DNA from: UBA1351 sp964563505
Lineage (GTDB): Bacteria > Bacillota > Clostridia > Lachnospirales > Vallitaleaceae
Direction of reading: 5' to 3'
NCBI GenBank assembly: GCA_964563505.1
Contig: CAZLXW010000010.1
Span: forward strand, 1-64,000
Length of the DNA: 64,000 bases
The translations under genes and the position numbers were made by a program. The notes below the pieces were generated by a model, which made no database searches, was not told the DNA's origin, and saw only the letters and a program-made list of their open reading frames with translations. Shown piece by piece: positions 1-7,202 of the stretch (positions are counted from its first letter, which is position 1; the number at the start of each line of letters is the position of its first letter).

Positions 1-549
1 TTCAGCAAATGTCACAAAATCAATGGAAAATGCGAACCGACTGAACAGTTACGTTTTTCTTTCTTTAAAGAAGTTGGGTTAATTTTATTATTATTATTTT
101 TGTCAATGATGATTGCAATTATTGATGTTAAACCTGAATTCAAAGGTGATAATTATAAGAGAATTAAGAGTTTCTTATATGTGATTATTAGTATTATTGT
201 ATTTTACTGGCTCTATAATTCCATTAAATTAATAATTGATGATTTGCATAATATAGATATTTCCTTGCTAGTAAAAGAATTAATACTTCCATCAATCTAT
301 TCAATTTCATTTATTATTGTAATGTATTTTATGGTTATATATTCAATGTATGAGGTAATGTTTATAAGAATAGGATTCAAAAAAATCATTAATGATAAAG
401 TGCGTCCATACCTTAAATTTAGAATTTTAGTTTTCTGTAATATAAATATTGTTAGAATACAAAAGTTTATTGAAAAAAGTGGTGTTTTAACAACATATAT
501 TAACACTAAAAAAGATGTAAAGCAATTAATAAAAAATTATAAGTATTAG
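1..549 (+). CDS. membrane protein, 5' end outside window
   Basis: The reading frame is open from the first base to the TAG at 547-549, so the start lies to the left or is not identifiable; an internal TTG/ATG near 100-109 is a less likely start. The visible protein has a Cys-containing N-terminal stretch (CHKINGKC), then about three hydrophobic segments (around codons 26-46, 56-80 and 98-122), then a basic tail. No family is recognised. It lies directly before the first attC-like site and is read in the same direction as the other cassette genes, so it is probably the cargo of the leftmost cassette in view. Confidence 0.6.
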   Translation, partial: FSKCHKINGKCEPTEQLRFSFFKEVGLILLLLFLSMMIAIIDVKPEFKGDNYKRIKSFLYVIISIIVFYWLYNSIKLIIDDLHNIDISLLVKELILPSIYSISFIIVMYFMVIYSMYEVMFIRIGFKKIINDKVRPYLKFRILVFCNINIVRIQKFIEKSGVLTTYINTKKDVKQLIKNYKY

Positions 550-571
550 TCTGGATTCCGCATAATCCATC

Positions 572-655
572 GCCTAACTATTATAGATATATCCGATGAC
601 TCAAAAAACACCCCATCCAAAGACAGGGCAAGTTATCGATTATATCGTGTTGAAC
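572..655. repeat. attC-like cassette site 1
   Basis: The site begins with GCCTAAC (572-578, fits RYYYAAC) and ends with GTTGAAC (649-655, fits GTTRRRY), the two simple-site cores of integron attC sites. Between them, GATATATCCGATGACT can fold with AGTTATCGATTATATC with several mismatches, leaving a central loop of about 30 nt. It sits just after the stop of the gene ending at 549. The box TTCCGCATAAT precedes it at 556-566. The call rests on layout and cores and has not been tested with a covariance model. Confidence 0.55.
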
Positions 656-695
656 GAAGTCGCGGTACTAGTGAAAAGTATGTAAGTCGATTAGC
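649..695 (+). repeat. cassette leader repeat, copy A
   Basis: Forty-seven bases starting at the GTTGAAC core recur at 4228-4274 with 42 identities; four of the five differences are G/A transitions. Both copies lie at the junction after an attC-like site and about 130-200 bp before a lipoprotein gene. They may be a shared cassette 5' end carrying a promoter or a leader. The rest of 696-853 shows no gene, only a repeat of ACAAACGATTTC (702-713 and 814-825). Confidence 0.65.
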
Positions 696-853
696 TGGAA
701 GACAAACGATTTCTTCTAAATATTGAATGAAAACGAGATTGAAATGAAGAATGACTTAAAGAAAAGTAGAACTTCCCCCTCCCCAATAAAGAGGCTGAAA
801 TTTGATTTAGTTCAACAAACGATTTCCGATACACGGTATGCAAGGAGGAAGTT

Positions 854-1306
854 ATGAAACTTAAAAGTATGATGTTATTATTAATAATAGTTTTATTAGT
901 GGGATGCAACGATTCTGTGGATAATGAAATTGAAACAGAGAAAATTAATCAATATGAAAGTAATATAAAGAATTTAACTGATGAAAACGCTACGTTATTG
1001 ATTGAAAAAGAAGCATTAGTAAGTGAGTATAATGATCTTATGGAAACTAATAATGAGCTAAGAGTTGATAATTCTAATCTCAAAGAAGAGATGGTCGAAG
1101 ATGAAGACGATAAAGAAACATTTATTGTAATAGACGAAAATAAGTATAAAATTTCTTTTTTAGGTGGCACATATTTGGAAGATGGAATAATAATTATGCT
1201 TGAAGCATATTCAAACAAAGATGAGCAAATCTGGATCAAAACTTGGAATGGGATACAAGTTTCTGAATTGGCTACTCATTCAGAATTAGAAGTTTATAAT
1301 GGCTGA
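854..1306 (+). CDS. lipoprotein with coiled coil (5' part of a frameshifted gene)
   Basis: The start at 854 has AAGGAGGAA just upstream. The protein opens with a lipoprotein signal peptide ending LLVGC (lipidated Cys near residue 18), so it would be anchored on the outer face of the membrane. Residues 25-80 are heptad-rich coiled coil. The rest (FIVIDENKYKISFLGG onward) starts a beta-rich domain that stops abruptly. The next frame (1299-1616) overlaps by 8 bp and continues the same kind of sequence (VYNG then EVYIVVDG), so the two are probably one gene broken by a frameshift. The architecture resembles the lipoprotein at 17205-18143. No function is assigned. Confidence 0.65.
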   Translation: MKLKSMMLLLIIVLLVGCNDSVDNEIETEKINQYESNIKNLTDENATLLIEKEALVSEYNDLMETNNELRVDNSNLKEEMVEDEDDKETFIVIDENKYKISFLGGTYLEDGIIIMLEAYSNKDEQIWIKTWNGIQVSELATHSELEVYNG

Positions 1307-1616
1307 AGTTTATATAGTTGTTGATGGAGTATTGAATATAATTGACAATGAAACGGGAAATACTAGATTAATGATTCCTGGTTTAGGTAAATCTTTTCAT
1401 AAACCTATCATTGATGAAGAGGGAAATGTTTATGTTGTAGGCCAGTATAATCCATTTCTAACAGTAATTAATAATCAAGGTGAGGTTTTATGGCAAGTGA
1501 ATGAAGATGAATATGCTTGGGCAAATAGCGTAGAAATATTGGAAGATAGAATAGAACTTAGTACAATATCTGGAGTGTATCAGTTTACATTTGATGGTGA
1601 AAGAATTAGTGAATAG
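1299..1616 (+). CDS. PQQ-like beta-propeller fragment (3' part of frameshifted lipoprotein)
   Basis: This 105-residue frame has propeller-blade signatures (GNVYVVGQYNPFLTVINNQG, then GEVLW), as in PQQ-like repeat proteins. It has no convincing ribosome binding site of its own and begins inside the last codons of the preceding lipoprotein frame. The simplest reading is the C-terminal half of that lipoprotein after a single-base change near 1300. Translational coupling through the ATGGCTGA overlap is possible but less likely because neither half is a complete domain. An attC-like site begins 23 bp after its stop. Confidence 0.55.
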   Translation: MAEVYIVVDGVLNIIDNETGNTRLMIPGLGKSFHKPIIDEEGNVYVVGQYNPFLTVINNQGEVLWQVNEDEYAWANSVEILEDRIELSTISGVYQFTFDGERISE

Positions 1617-1638
1617 GTAATTGACGATATATGACATT

Positions 1639-1711
1639 TGATAACATATTAGTGCCATCATGAACAAGAGCAAGGAAGGATGTCCACGACGGCACTAAAT
1701 AACCGTTAAGC
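1639..1711. repeat. attC-like cassette site 2
   Basis: TAGTGCCATCATGAAC (1650-1665) faces GTCCACGACGGCACTA (1682-1697) as an imperfect hairpin with a 16-nt loop. The right end is GTTAAGC (1705-1711), an exact GTTRRRY core; the left core TGATAAC (1639-1645) keeps only the AAC. The length of 73 bp equals that of the sites at 2583-2655 and 3244-3316, and the inner GTCCACG element is shared with the latter. This is the best right-hand core of the five sites. Confidence 0.65.
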
Positions 1712-1764
1712 ACCATATTATACTAGGTTTTATATAGATACATTATTGTTTGGAGAGAATATTT

Positions 1765-2553
1765 ATGGATATTAGGATAATTTTGGTAATGTCATTGACA
1801 TTCATAGTAACACTAATTGGAACACTTGCGTATTCTATTAGAATAGTTGGAGTTAGGACAGGCAAGATTGCTGTTTCGTTTGCTTTGTTCAATGTGTTAG
1901 TACTAATCTCAAGGACGGCTAATACAATACAGGTCCCAATGCTGACGAAGTTTGTAGAAGATAGCATTAGTGATTCAGTTTTATCAGCTTTCTATATGAT
2001 AATTTTGGCTGCGTTTGCTGCGACTGTTGTAGGGGCGACATTAATTCCAACTTTTCAGAGAGTATTTAGTAGAAGCGTGGAACTCTTTTCAGTAGAGCGA
2101 TCTGTTCCAAAGCTATTGATGCATGGTTTTTCTAAGAATGGAATTTCGCAGTTTAAGTCATGTGTGACAGTGCCATCGAAAGCATCAGTATCATCTATTA
2201 ATATGAAGAAGCTACCGGTTAGAATTCTGATATTTAACACAGTAGCAGTATCGATTTTAGTTGTTGGGGCTTTGGCCCCAATTTATGCAGGTGTTGTAAC
2301 ACCAGATTTGAGGGCAACTTGTTTGTCACTGTCTGGAATCATTAATGGAATAGCTACAATACTATTATTTGTCTTTATAGATCCGTATCTTTCAATGATG
2401 ACAGATGATGTTGTTGTAGGGAGTTGTTCAGAAGCAGAATTCAGGAGATGTGTTGTAAGCATGGTGGGTACAAAAGTTGTAGGAACAGCAATAGCAATAC
2501 CATTATTGGTACCTGCGGCAAGAGTAATTTCAGTAGTAGCTCGGATTATTTAG
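1765..2553 (+). CDS. amj: Amj-family lipid II flippase (DUF2837)
   Basis: Amj (Bacillus subtilis YdaH) moves lipid II across the cytoplasmic membrane for peptidoglycan synthesis and can replace MurJ. This 262-residue polytopic protein has the family N-terminus: a first membrane segment followed by TLAYSIRIVGVRTGKIAVS and then a VLISRTANTIQVPMLTKF block. Further hydrophobic segments lie near residues 68-95, 150-180, 185-215 and 235-262, and the length is typical. The start at 1765 has GGAGAG seven bases upstream. The gene lies alone between two attC-like sites, so it is carried as a cassette. Recognition is from memory of the family, not a search. Confidence 0.8.
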   Translation: MDIRIILVMSLTFIVTLIGTLAYSIRIVGVRTGKIAVSFALFNVLVLISRTANTIQVPMLTKFVEDSISDSVLSAFYMIILAAFAATVVGATLIPTFQRVFSRSVELFSVERSVPKLLMHGFSKNGISQFKSCVTVPSKASVSSINMKKLPVRILIFNTVAVSILVVGALAPIYAGVVTPDLRATCLSLSGIINGIATILLFVFIDPYLSMMTDDVVVGSCSEAEFRRCVVSMVGTKVVGTAIAIPLLVPAARVISVVARII

Positions 2554-2582
2554 AGTATGTGGTGGATTCCGTATAATACGGC

Positions 2583-2655
2583 GCTTAACAGCGAACTCCC
2601 AACATGGCCATTTAAATCTGAAGGATGGCACACGTCGGGAGCTCACGGGACGATA
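2583..2655. repeat. attC-like cassette site 3
   Basis: A clear left core GCTTAAC (2583-2589) is followed by GAACTCCCAACATGGCCAT, which pairs with ATGGCACACGTCGGGAGCTC (2625-2644) around a loop of about 14 nt. The right core is degenerate: GACGATA instead of GTTRRRY. The box TTCCGTATAAT (2567-2577) precedes the site as at site 1. The inner CAACATGG ... CACGTCG elements match site 4. Confidence 0.6.
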
Positions 2656-2696
2656 GATGAAATTCCAACACTAATTTTCTTAGAAAGGGGAATTAT

Positions 2697-3203
2697 ATGG
2701 CTGGTACAAGGTTTTTATTTATAACTAAGGATTTACAAATTCACAAAATACCAATACCAAATGAGTGTATTTATAAGGCAATACCCTCTTTAGCTAATCA
2801 AGAGGTGCTTGAAGTGATTATACATTATGAAACAATAAATAGAAAACCTAATAAATTAATTTTTGTATCTTTTCAAAGGCTATTGTTAAATGCTAATGGT
2901 CAATATAGACTGACAAATGATGAAATAGATGAAAGATCTAGAAATTTTATAGAGTTTGCATATTATACACCCGAAACATTAAGTAAAAAAGAAGGTCCAT
3001 TATCGATACCAACAACATTAACGTTACCGACACAAATTGAAAAAGAATGTTTGAAAGATTACATAAAGAAAAATATGTCTAAATTAGTTGCTACAGGATA
3101 TTCAGTAATAGAAAGAGAAATAGCATCGCGCAAGAAAATCAATTTAGAGAATAAGAAGTTGATCATTGAAGCATCAAAATTCAGAAATAAAAGGAAGTTA
3201 TAA
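2697..3203 (+). CDS. cassette-borne protein of unknown function
   Basis: The start at 2697 is preceded by AAAGGGG. The 168-residue product is soluble, with no signal peptide or membrane segment. The N-terminal half is beta-rich and contains VLEVIIHYETINRKPNK; the C-terminal 60 residues are strongly basic and helical (repeated Lys/Arg, ending FRNKRKL), which could suit nucleic-acid or membrane-surface contact. No family is recognised. It lies alone between two attC-like sites, in line with the usual finding that most cassette genes have no known relatives. Confidence 0.6.
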   Translation: MAGTRFLFITKDLQIHKIPIPNECIYKAIPSLANQEVLEVIIHYETINRKPNKLIFVSFQRLLLNANGQYRLTNDEIDERSRNFIEFAYYTPETLSKKEGPLSIPTTLTLPTQIEKECLKDYIKKNMSKLVATGYSVIEREIASRKKINLENKKLIIEASKFRNKRKL

Positions 3204-3243
3204 AGAAAACTCGAGTAATTGGAATTTTCCGTATTGGAATATC

Positions 3244-3316
3244 AGCTGACCGCGTATGGCCAACATGGACAAAAAAATGGAGGGTGTCCACGTCGTCCAT
3301 ACGCAGTCCGTTATGC
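3244..3316. repeat. attC-like cassette site 4
   Basis: This is the most perfect fold of the set: GACCGCGTATGG (3248-3259) pairs with CCATACGCAGTC (3297-3308), and CAACATGGAC (3261-3270) with GTCCACGTCG (3286-3295). The central loop is AAAAAAATGGAGGGT. The right core is GTTATGC (3310-3316), one base off GTTRRRY; the left core AGCTGAC is weak. TTCCGTATTGG precedes it. GGAATT and AATTCC flank the site outside the cores (3220-3225, 3321-3326). Confidence 0.65.
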
Positions 3317-3362
3317 AAAAGAATTCCTAAGGTACAGAAAAATTTGAAGGAGGGGGAAAGCT

Positions 3363-4055
3363 ATGAACAACGAAACTATTGTCAAAAATTATTATGATGG
3401 ATGGGCAGAGAAGGTTCGACTTACAAGGGATAAAGGGCGCAATATCGAATATATTTTGACCATGGATTTCATAAATAAATATCTTCCAGGTAATGAGAAG
3501 ATTCTTGAATTGGGCTGTGGGGCTGGAATTTTCTCATTAGCCTGGCTGAAGAAGGATATGATGTTACGGCAGTTGATATTTCTGAAAAAAATTTAAAGAT
3601 TTTGCGTGAAAACATCTTTAATGGTATGAAGATCGAAGCATTGAATATGAATGCTACTAATCTGGCTGATTTAGATGATAATTATTTCGACATAACATTG
3701 GTTTTAGGACCTCTATACCACCTGTTTGATGAAGACGATATTAAATAAGGTTATAACCGAGGTTAAGAGAGTTACGAAACCAGGTGGCCTTGTCTATATT
3801 GCGTTTCTATCTAAGGATTATATTACTGTAAGGAATTGTTTTGAAGTCTTTGATGAAAGTGATAGGTACTTCGATGAGAAATACAAGTTTATTAATAGTA
3901 TCGAGGAAGTGTTCTGAATAGATTTGATAAGTAATGGAAGAACTATAATGAGAACAGTGCATGAAGGAAAAATTCCTCATTTCGCAGACGTGTGGTTATT
4001 CGAAGATGAAATATTTATGGCCGGAAAGCCTTCAATTCAAAGTGTTTACAATTAA
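3363..4055 (+). pseudogene. SAM-dependent methyltransferase, three lesions
   Basis: The reading starts at 3363 behind GAAGGAGGGGGAAAG and runs to the TAA at 4053-4055. It has the class I methyltransferase motif ILELGCGAGIFS (motif I), then in a second frame VTAVDISEKNL (acidic end of strand 2) and ITLVLGPLYHLF, then in a third frame VTKPGGLVYIAF. Frameshifts are needed near 3543-3560 and 3735-3750, and an in-frame TGA lies at 3915-3917 before the tail FADVWLFEDEIFMAGKPS. The substrate is unknown. It occupies a whole cassette between sites 4 and 5 and appears no longer to be maintained. Confidence 0.8.
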
Positions 4056-4077
4056 TTTATAAACACTTTGAATTGAA
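4031..4077. repeat. perfect 18-bp inverted repeat at methyltransferase stop
   Basis: TTCAATTCAAAGTGTTTA (4031-4048) is perfectly reverse-complemented by TAAACACTTTGAATTGAA (4060-4077) around an 11-nt AT-rich loop that contains the TAA stop. No T-run follows, so it is a poor intrinsic terminator. It could still act as an mRNA 3'-end stabiliser or be the footprint of a small element. Confidence 0.7.
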
Positions 4078-4107
4078 TATTATAGCAAAGGTCCGTATTT
4101 TAACGGC

Positions 4108-4234
4108 ACATAACTTGAAGTTTACAACATCACAGAGCCTAAGCCGATTGGTACAATCGTTGTATTAGCCCTGGGCAGGTCGTGAACAACGACTTCTAAG
4201 ATTCTGAAATATCGGAAATACGGAAATGTTGAAC
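4108..4234. repeat. attC-like cassette site 5 (long, degenerate)
   Basis: The left core is ACATAAC (4108-4114), and CTTGAAGT (4114-4121) pairs with ACTTCTAAG (4192-4200) through one bulge. Inside is the hairpin CGATTG/CAATCG (4145-4159), giving a larger branched loop than in the other sites. The right core GTTGAAC lies at 4228-4234, identical to site 1, but 27 nt beyond the stem. CCGTATTT (4093-4100) and AAATACGG (4216-4223) form an outer stem. The boundaries are uncertain. Confidence 0.4.
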
Positions 4235-4274
4235 GAAATCGCAGTACTAGTAAAACGTATGTAAGTCAATTAGC
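4228..4274 (+). repeat. cassette leader repeat, copy B
   Basis: This is the second copy of the 47-bp segment at 649-695 (42 of 47 identical), again starting at GTTGAAC and leading into a lipoprotein gene. Possible coding in this frame was considered, but the base changes are mostly non-synonymous and it carries no start codon with a ribosome binding site. Confidence 0.65.
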
Positions 4275-4360
4275 AAGAAAACGAAATATTTTTTGTAATA
4301 GTGAGTATGATATAGTTTGATTTTACCGGAGCATGGATTTGCGGACGCGGGGAGGTAACA

Positions 4361-4936
4361 ATGAGAAGAAATATCGCTTTTTTAGTATTAATAATTATTA
4401 TAACAGGCTGTATAGAATCATCTCCTAAAAGTGGCCATGAAATAATTGCGCACAATAAAGCAGTTAATGCAAATAATGAGATTGATTCACAATTATTTAT
4501 TAATGACTATATAGGAATTCAAATGAAGTTGCCTAAAGAATATGAAACATATAAATATGAAGATTTGAATGCCTCAACCATGCCAGCTGATAAAAACATT
4601 ATCTTGTATGCAACTATGAGCAATACAGAAATAATATACATAGTAGAATCATTATATGATGGATCAGACTATAGAAACGAAACAATTGAAGGTCTTGAAC
4701 AAAAATATCTTGATAGTAAAACAAAGATAGAGTATCAAGAATCGGATGCAGTAATTGGAGGTAAAGTAGCCTATTCTTTAAGGGTGATTGAAGAATTTGA
4801 TGAAAACAGAAAAATGTATATAGATTATTATGTGATTGAACAAAAGGAGTCATTAATTTCGATAGTGCTAACTTATGATGAGAAAACAGATATATCAATA
4901 TTAGATAAATTAATTGATGGAATTGAATTTCATTAA
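4361..4936 (+). CDS. lipoprotein of unknown function
   Basis: The start at 4361 follows GGGGAGGTAACA. The first 17 residues form a lipoprotein signal ending IIIITGC, so the mature protein is probably lipid-anchored outside the membrane. The body (about 170 residues) is soluble, with alternating strands and a pattern around YIGIQMKLPKEYE and VIGGKVAYSLRV that recalls small surface lipoproteins of the PsbP/LpqN-like type, but this is only a resemblance. It follows leader repeat B and would be the last cassette-like gene; no attC-like site was found after it. The decayed kinase begins 29 bp downstream. Confidence 0.7.
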   Translation: MRRNIAFLVLIIIITGCIESSPKSGHEIIAHNKAVNANNEIDSQLFINDYIGIQMKLPKEYETYKYEDLNASTMPADKNIILYATMSNTEIIYIVESLYDGSDYRNETIEGLEQKYLDSKTKIEYQESDAVIGGKVAYSLRVIEEFDENRKMYIDYYVIEQKESLISIVLTYDEKTDISILDKLIDGIEFH

Positions 4937-4964
4937 TCTTAAGAAGCTTTGTCAGGAGTATTAT

Positions 4965-5384
4965 ATGGCATCAAAAACGATATTTACGATTTATGATATT
5001 AAAAATATGTTATCTTTATATGAAATTGGTGAAGTTGTTGATTTTTTGCCGATTTCTAATGGAACTGTTCAAACGAATTATATTGTTAGAACAACACATG
5101 GAAAATATGTGCTTAAATATTATGAAAGTAGAAATTTTAAACAAGTTCAATTTGAAATGAGTCTTTTGAAAATATTAATGCATAAAAATTTTCCATGTGT
5201 TCCGGTGATTTCTTCATATACAGAAAATCTTTGTACATATAATGGGAAACCATATGTTGTTTTTGATTTTATCGATGCTGAACATGTAGAATATCCAAAC
5301 AAAAAACAATTACATAGCTTAATTAATTTAATAGCGGATTTGCTAAAAATAACACAATCATTAAAACTTGACTATGCAGAGTGA
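4965..5384 (+). pseudogene. APH/homoserine kinase-like phosphotransferase, N-terminal fragment
   Basis: The frame starts at ATG 4965 with CAGGAG upstream and ends at a TGA 16 bp before the insertion sequence. It shows the N-lobe of the aminoglycoside phosphotransferase/ThrB2 kinase fold: NGTVQTNYIVRTTHGKYVLK (with the ATP-binding Lys), then EMSLLKILMHKNFPCVP and GKPYVVFDFIDA (hinge). The family is normally about 320-340 residues with a catalytic HxDxxxxN loop, which is absent from this fragment. The C-terminal part lies beyond the IS at 7203-7693. The substrate is unknown. Confidence 0.8.
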
Positions 5385-5490
5385 ATACGCCGAACGAAAT
5401 GGTTCTTCCGCAAATATCCGTAAAGTTCTATATTTTAGAGCGAATACATGGTAAAATATAAGTAATATTTTTAAGGATGTGATTAGCCAT

Positions 5491-6369
5491 ATGAGGGATA
5501 ATAATTGTTTAAATATTCGTTCTTTTTTCCCATTTGAAGGACTTCATATTAGTAATATTCAAGAAAACGATAGTAGTATCGAGATAAAACTAAAATCAAT
5601 AACAACTACATGCACTTGTCCAAAATGTAACACAGTATCTGAACATTGTCACGGCACCTACAAAAGAAAAGTTCAGGATCTGCCGATATTGGGTAAAAAC
5701 GTTACTTTGCACATAAGAGCAAGAGAATACTATTGTGACAACGAAGACTGTGAAGTGAGTACGATTGCAGAAACATTCAATGGTTTTATTCATTACTATA
5801 GTCGAATGACTGAACGGCTAGAAGACTTCCTTTGCTCTTTAGCATTAGAGACAAGTTGCGAAGGTTCGGCTAGAATAAGTAAACTCATTGGAATACGTAT
5901 AAGTGGAGATACAATCATTCGTCTATTACTAAAGCGTTATGAAAATCAACCTTCATTCCAATGTGGACCGATTATCGGTGTCGATGATTTTGCAACAAAA
6001 AAGCGACATAATTATGGAACAATAATCGTTGATGAAGCCACTCATAAACCCGTTACGATATTGGGAGGCAGAGATGGAAAAAGTTTAAAGGAGTGGCTAA
6101 AAAATAATAAACATGTCAAGGTCGTTACAAGAGATCGAGCAAGTGCCTATGCAAAAGCTATTTCGGAAGAACTCCCTGACGCCATGCAAGTGGCTGACAG
6201 ATTCCACCTTCATCAAAACCTCTTAGAAGCAATAAAAAAATCACTTAATCGTGAATTACCGGCTACGATAAAGATACCTAAAGAACCAGAACCAGAAGTT
6301 GATAATAAAAATGATTCAACCATACATGAAAAGTGTAGCGGTAAAAAAAACGCCACCAGCTGTGGATAA
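5491..6369 (+). CDS. ISL3 transposase, N-terminal frame
   Basis: The ATG at 5491 follows AAGGATG; a GTG at 5479 is an alternative. Features in order are an N-terminal zinc ribbon (CTCPKC at about 45-50, later CDNEDC at about 85-90), then the DDE catalytic core with GVDDFATKKRHNYG (first Asp) and VVTRDRASAYAKAI plus QVADRFHLHQNL (second Asp region). The frame ends after an A8 run at 6343-6350. Loss of one A would join it to the next frame and give about 560 residues, the size of long ISL3 transposases with an internal helix-turn-helix. Alone it lacks the catalytic Glu and should be inactive. Confidence 0.85.
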   Translation: MRDNNCLNIRSFFPFEGLHISNIQENDSSIEIKLKSITTTCTCPKCNTVSEHCHGTYKRKVQDLPILGKNVTLHIRAREYYCDNEDCEVSTIAETFNGFIHYYSRMTERLEDFLCSLALETSCEGSARISKLIGIRISGDTIIRLLLKRYENQPSFQCGPIIGVDDFATKKRHNYGTIIVDEATHKPVTILGGRDGKSLKEWLKNNKHVKVVTRDRASAYAKAISEELPDAMQVADRFHLHQNLLEAIKKSLNRELPATIKIPKEPEPEVDNKNDSTIHEKCSGKKNATSCG

Positions 6370-7174
6370 CCTCCTGATTTTAGACACAAAGCGTTATCAA
6401 CTTATCGTCAAAATACAACAATTCATAAAAGAAGATTGCACCAAATGCGAGGTAGCTAGACGGCTTGGAATAAGTCGTAATACAGTAAGTAAATATGCAT
6501 CAGGCAATCCAAAAGATCTAAGTTGTTATGGAATTAGACAAAGTAAATTAGATATTTATCAAGCAACCATCGTTGAGTGCCTTGACACGGGTTATAGCAA
6601 AAGCAAGACAATAGAACGAATAACGGAACTAGGTTATGAAGGCGGATCTACAAATGTCTATGACTATTTGAAAAAGGTTGAGCAGGCTACAGGAAAGACA
6701 TTTGAGCCACAGCCATATATGAGAAGTAAGACGACAGCACTAAAGAACAAAGCCGGTTCAGTAGGAAATAAATATGACTTTATCACTCGAAATGGCGTGT
6801 TCAGATATTTATGGATGAATGGCGAATTAACTGATGAACATCAAAAGTATATCTTTGAACAATATCCAGTATTATATAGAATCAAACAATGTATTGAAGA
6901 ATTCAGAAATATGTTCAAAAGCAAAAATGTGCCAATGCTGTACTTGTTTATCGAACGCTATTTCAATTGTGAAGTAAAAGAACTGGCTTCCTTTGCAAAT
7001 GGATTAAATAAAGATATTGATGCTATCGAAAATGCAGTGGCCTATGATTTGAGTAATGGCTTTGTTGAAGGGACAAATAGCAAATTAAAGATGATAAAAC
7101 GAACAATGTATGGCCGATGTAAATTAAATCTTTTGTCAGCAAAGATGATGTTATCGCCGATAAATTCGGGATGA
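6299..7174 (+). CDS. ISL3 transposase, C-terminal frame
   Basis: This frame overlaps the first by 71 bp and becomes collinear with it at the A8 tract. It carries a helix-turn-helix of Hin/Xre type (KCEVARRLGISRNTVSKYAS) and the last catalytic segment NGFVEGTNSKLKMIKRTMYG, with the conserved Glu and the basic tail typical of ISL3 transposases. It has no credible ribosome binding site, so it is probably produced only by slippage at A8, or not at all if the break is a mutation. Confidence 0.8.
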   Translation: MIIKMIQPYMKSVAVKKTPPAVDNLLILDTKRYQLIVKIQQFIKEDCTKCEVARRLGISRNTVSKYASGNPKDLSCYGIRQSKLDIYQATIVECLDTGYSKSKTIERITELGYEGGSTNVYDYLKKVEQATGKTFEPQPYMRSKTTALKNKAGSVGNKYDFITRNGVFRYLWMNGELTDEHQKYIFEQYPVLYRIKQCIEEFRNMFKSKNVPMLYLFIERYFNCEVKELASFANGLNKDIDAIENAVAYDLSNGFVEGTNSKLKMIKRTMYGRCKLNLLSAKMMLSPINSG

Positions 7175-7202
7175 TGGCTGACGGATATTTGCGGAAGAAC
7201 CA

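Larger units (their letters stand above)
5400..7202 (+). mobile_element. ISL3-family insertion sequence, 1803 bp
   Basis: The ends are perfect 21-bp inverted repeats: TGGTTCTTCCGCAAATATCCG at the left (5400-5420) and its complement at the right (7182-7202). Inside is one ISL3-type transposase gene in two overlapping frames. ISL3 elements normally make 8-bp target duplications; the flanks here (GAACGAAA and AAATTTCC) do not match, so either the duplication has decayed or a deletion occurred. The element interrupts the kinase relic. Element and transposase share the + orientation. Confidence 0.9.

Noticed and set aside
649..725. Short coding sequence over leader repeat A
   Set aside because: No start codon with a ribosome binding site, and changes between the two copies are mostly amino-acid altering.
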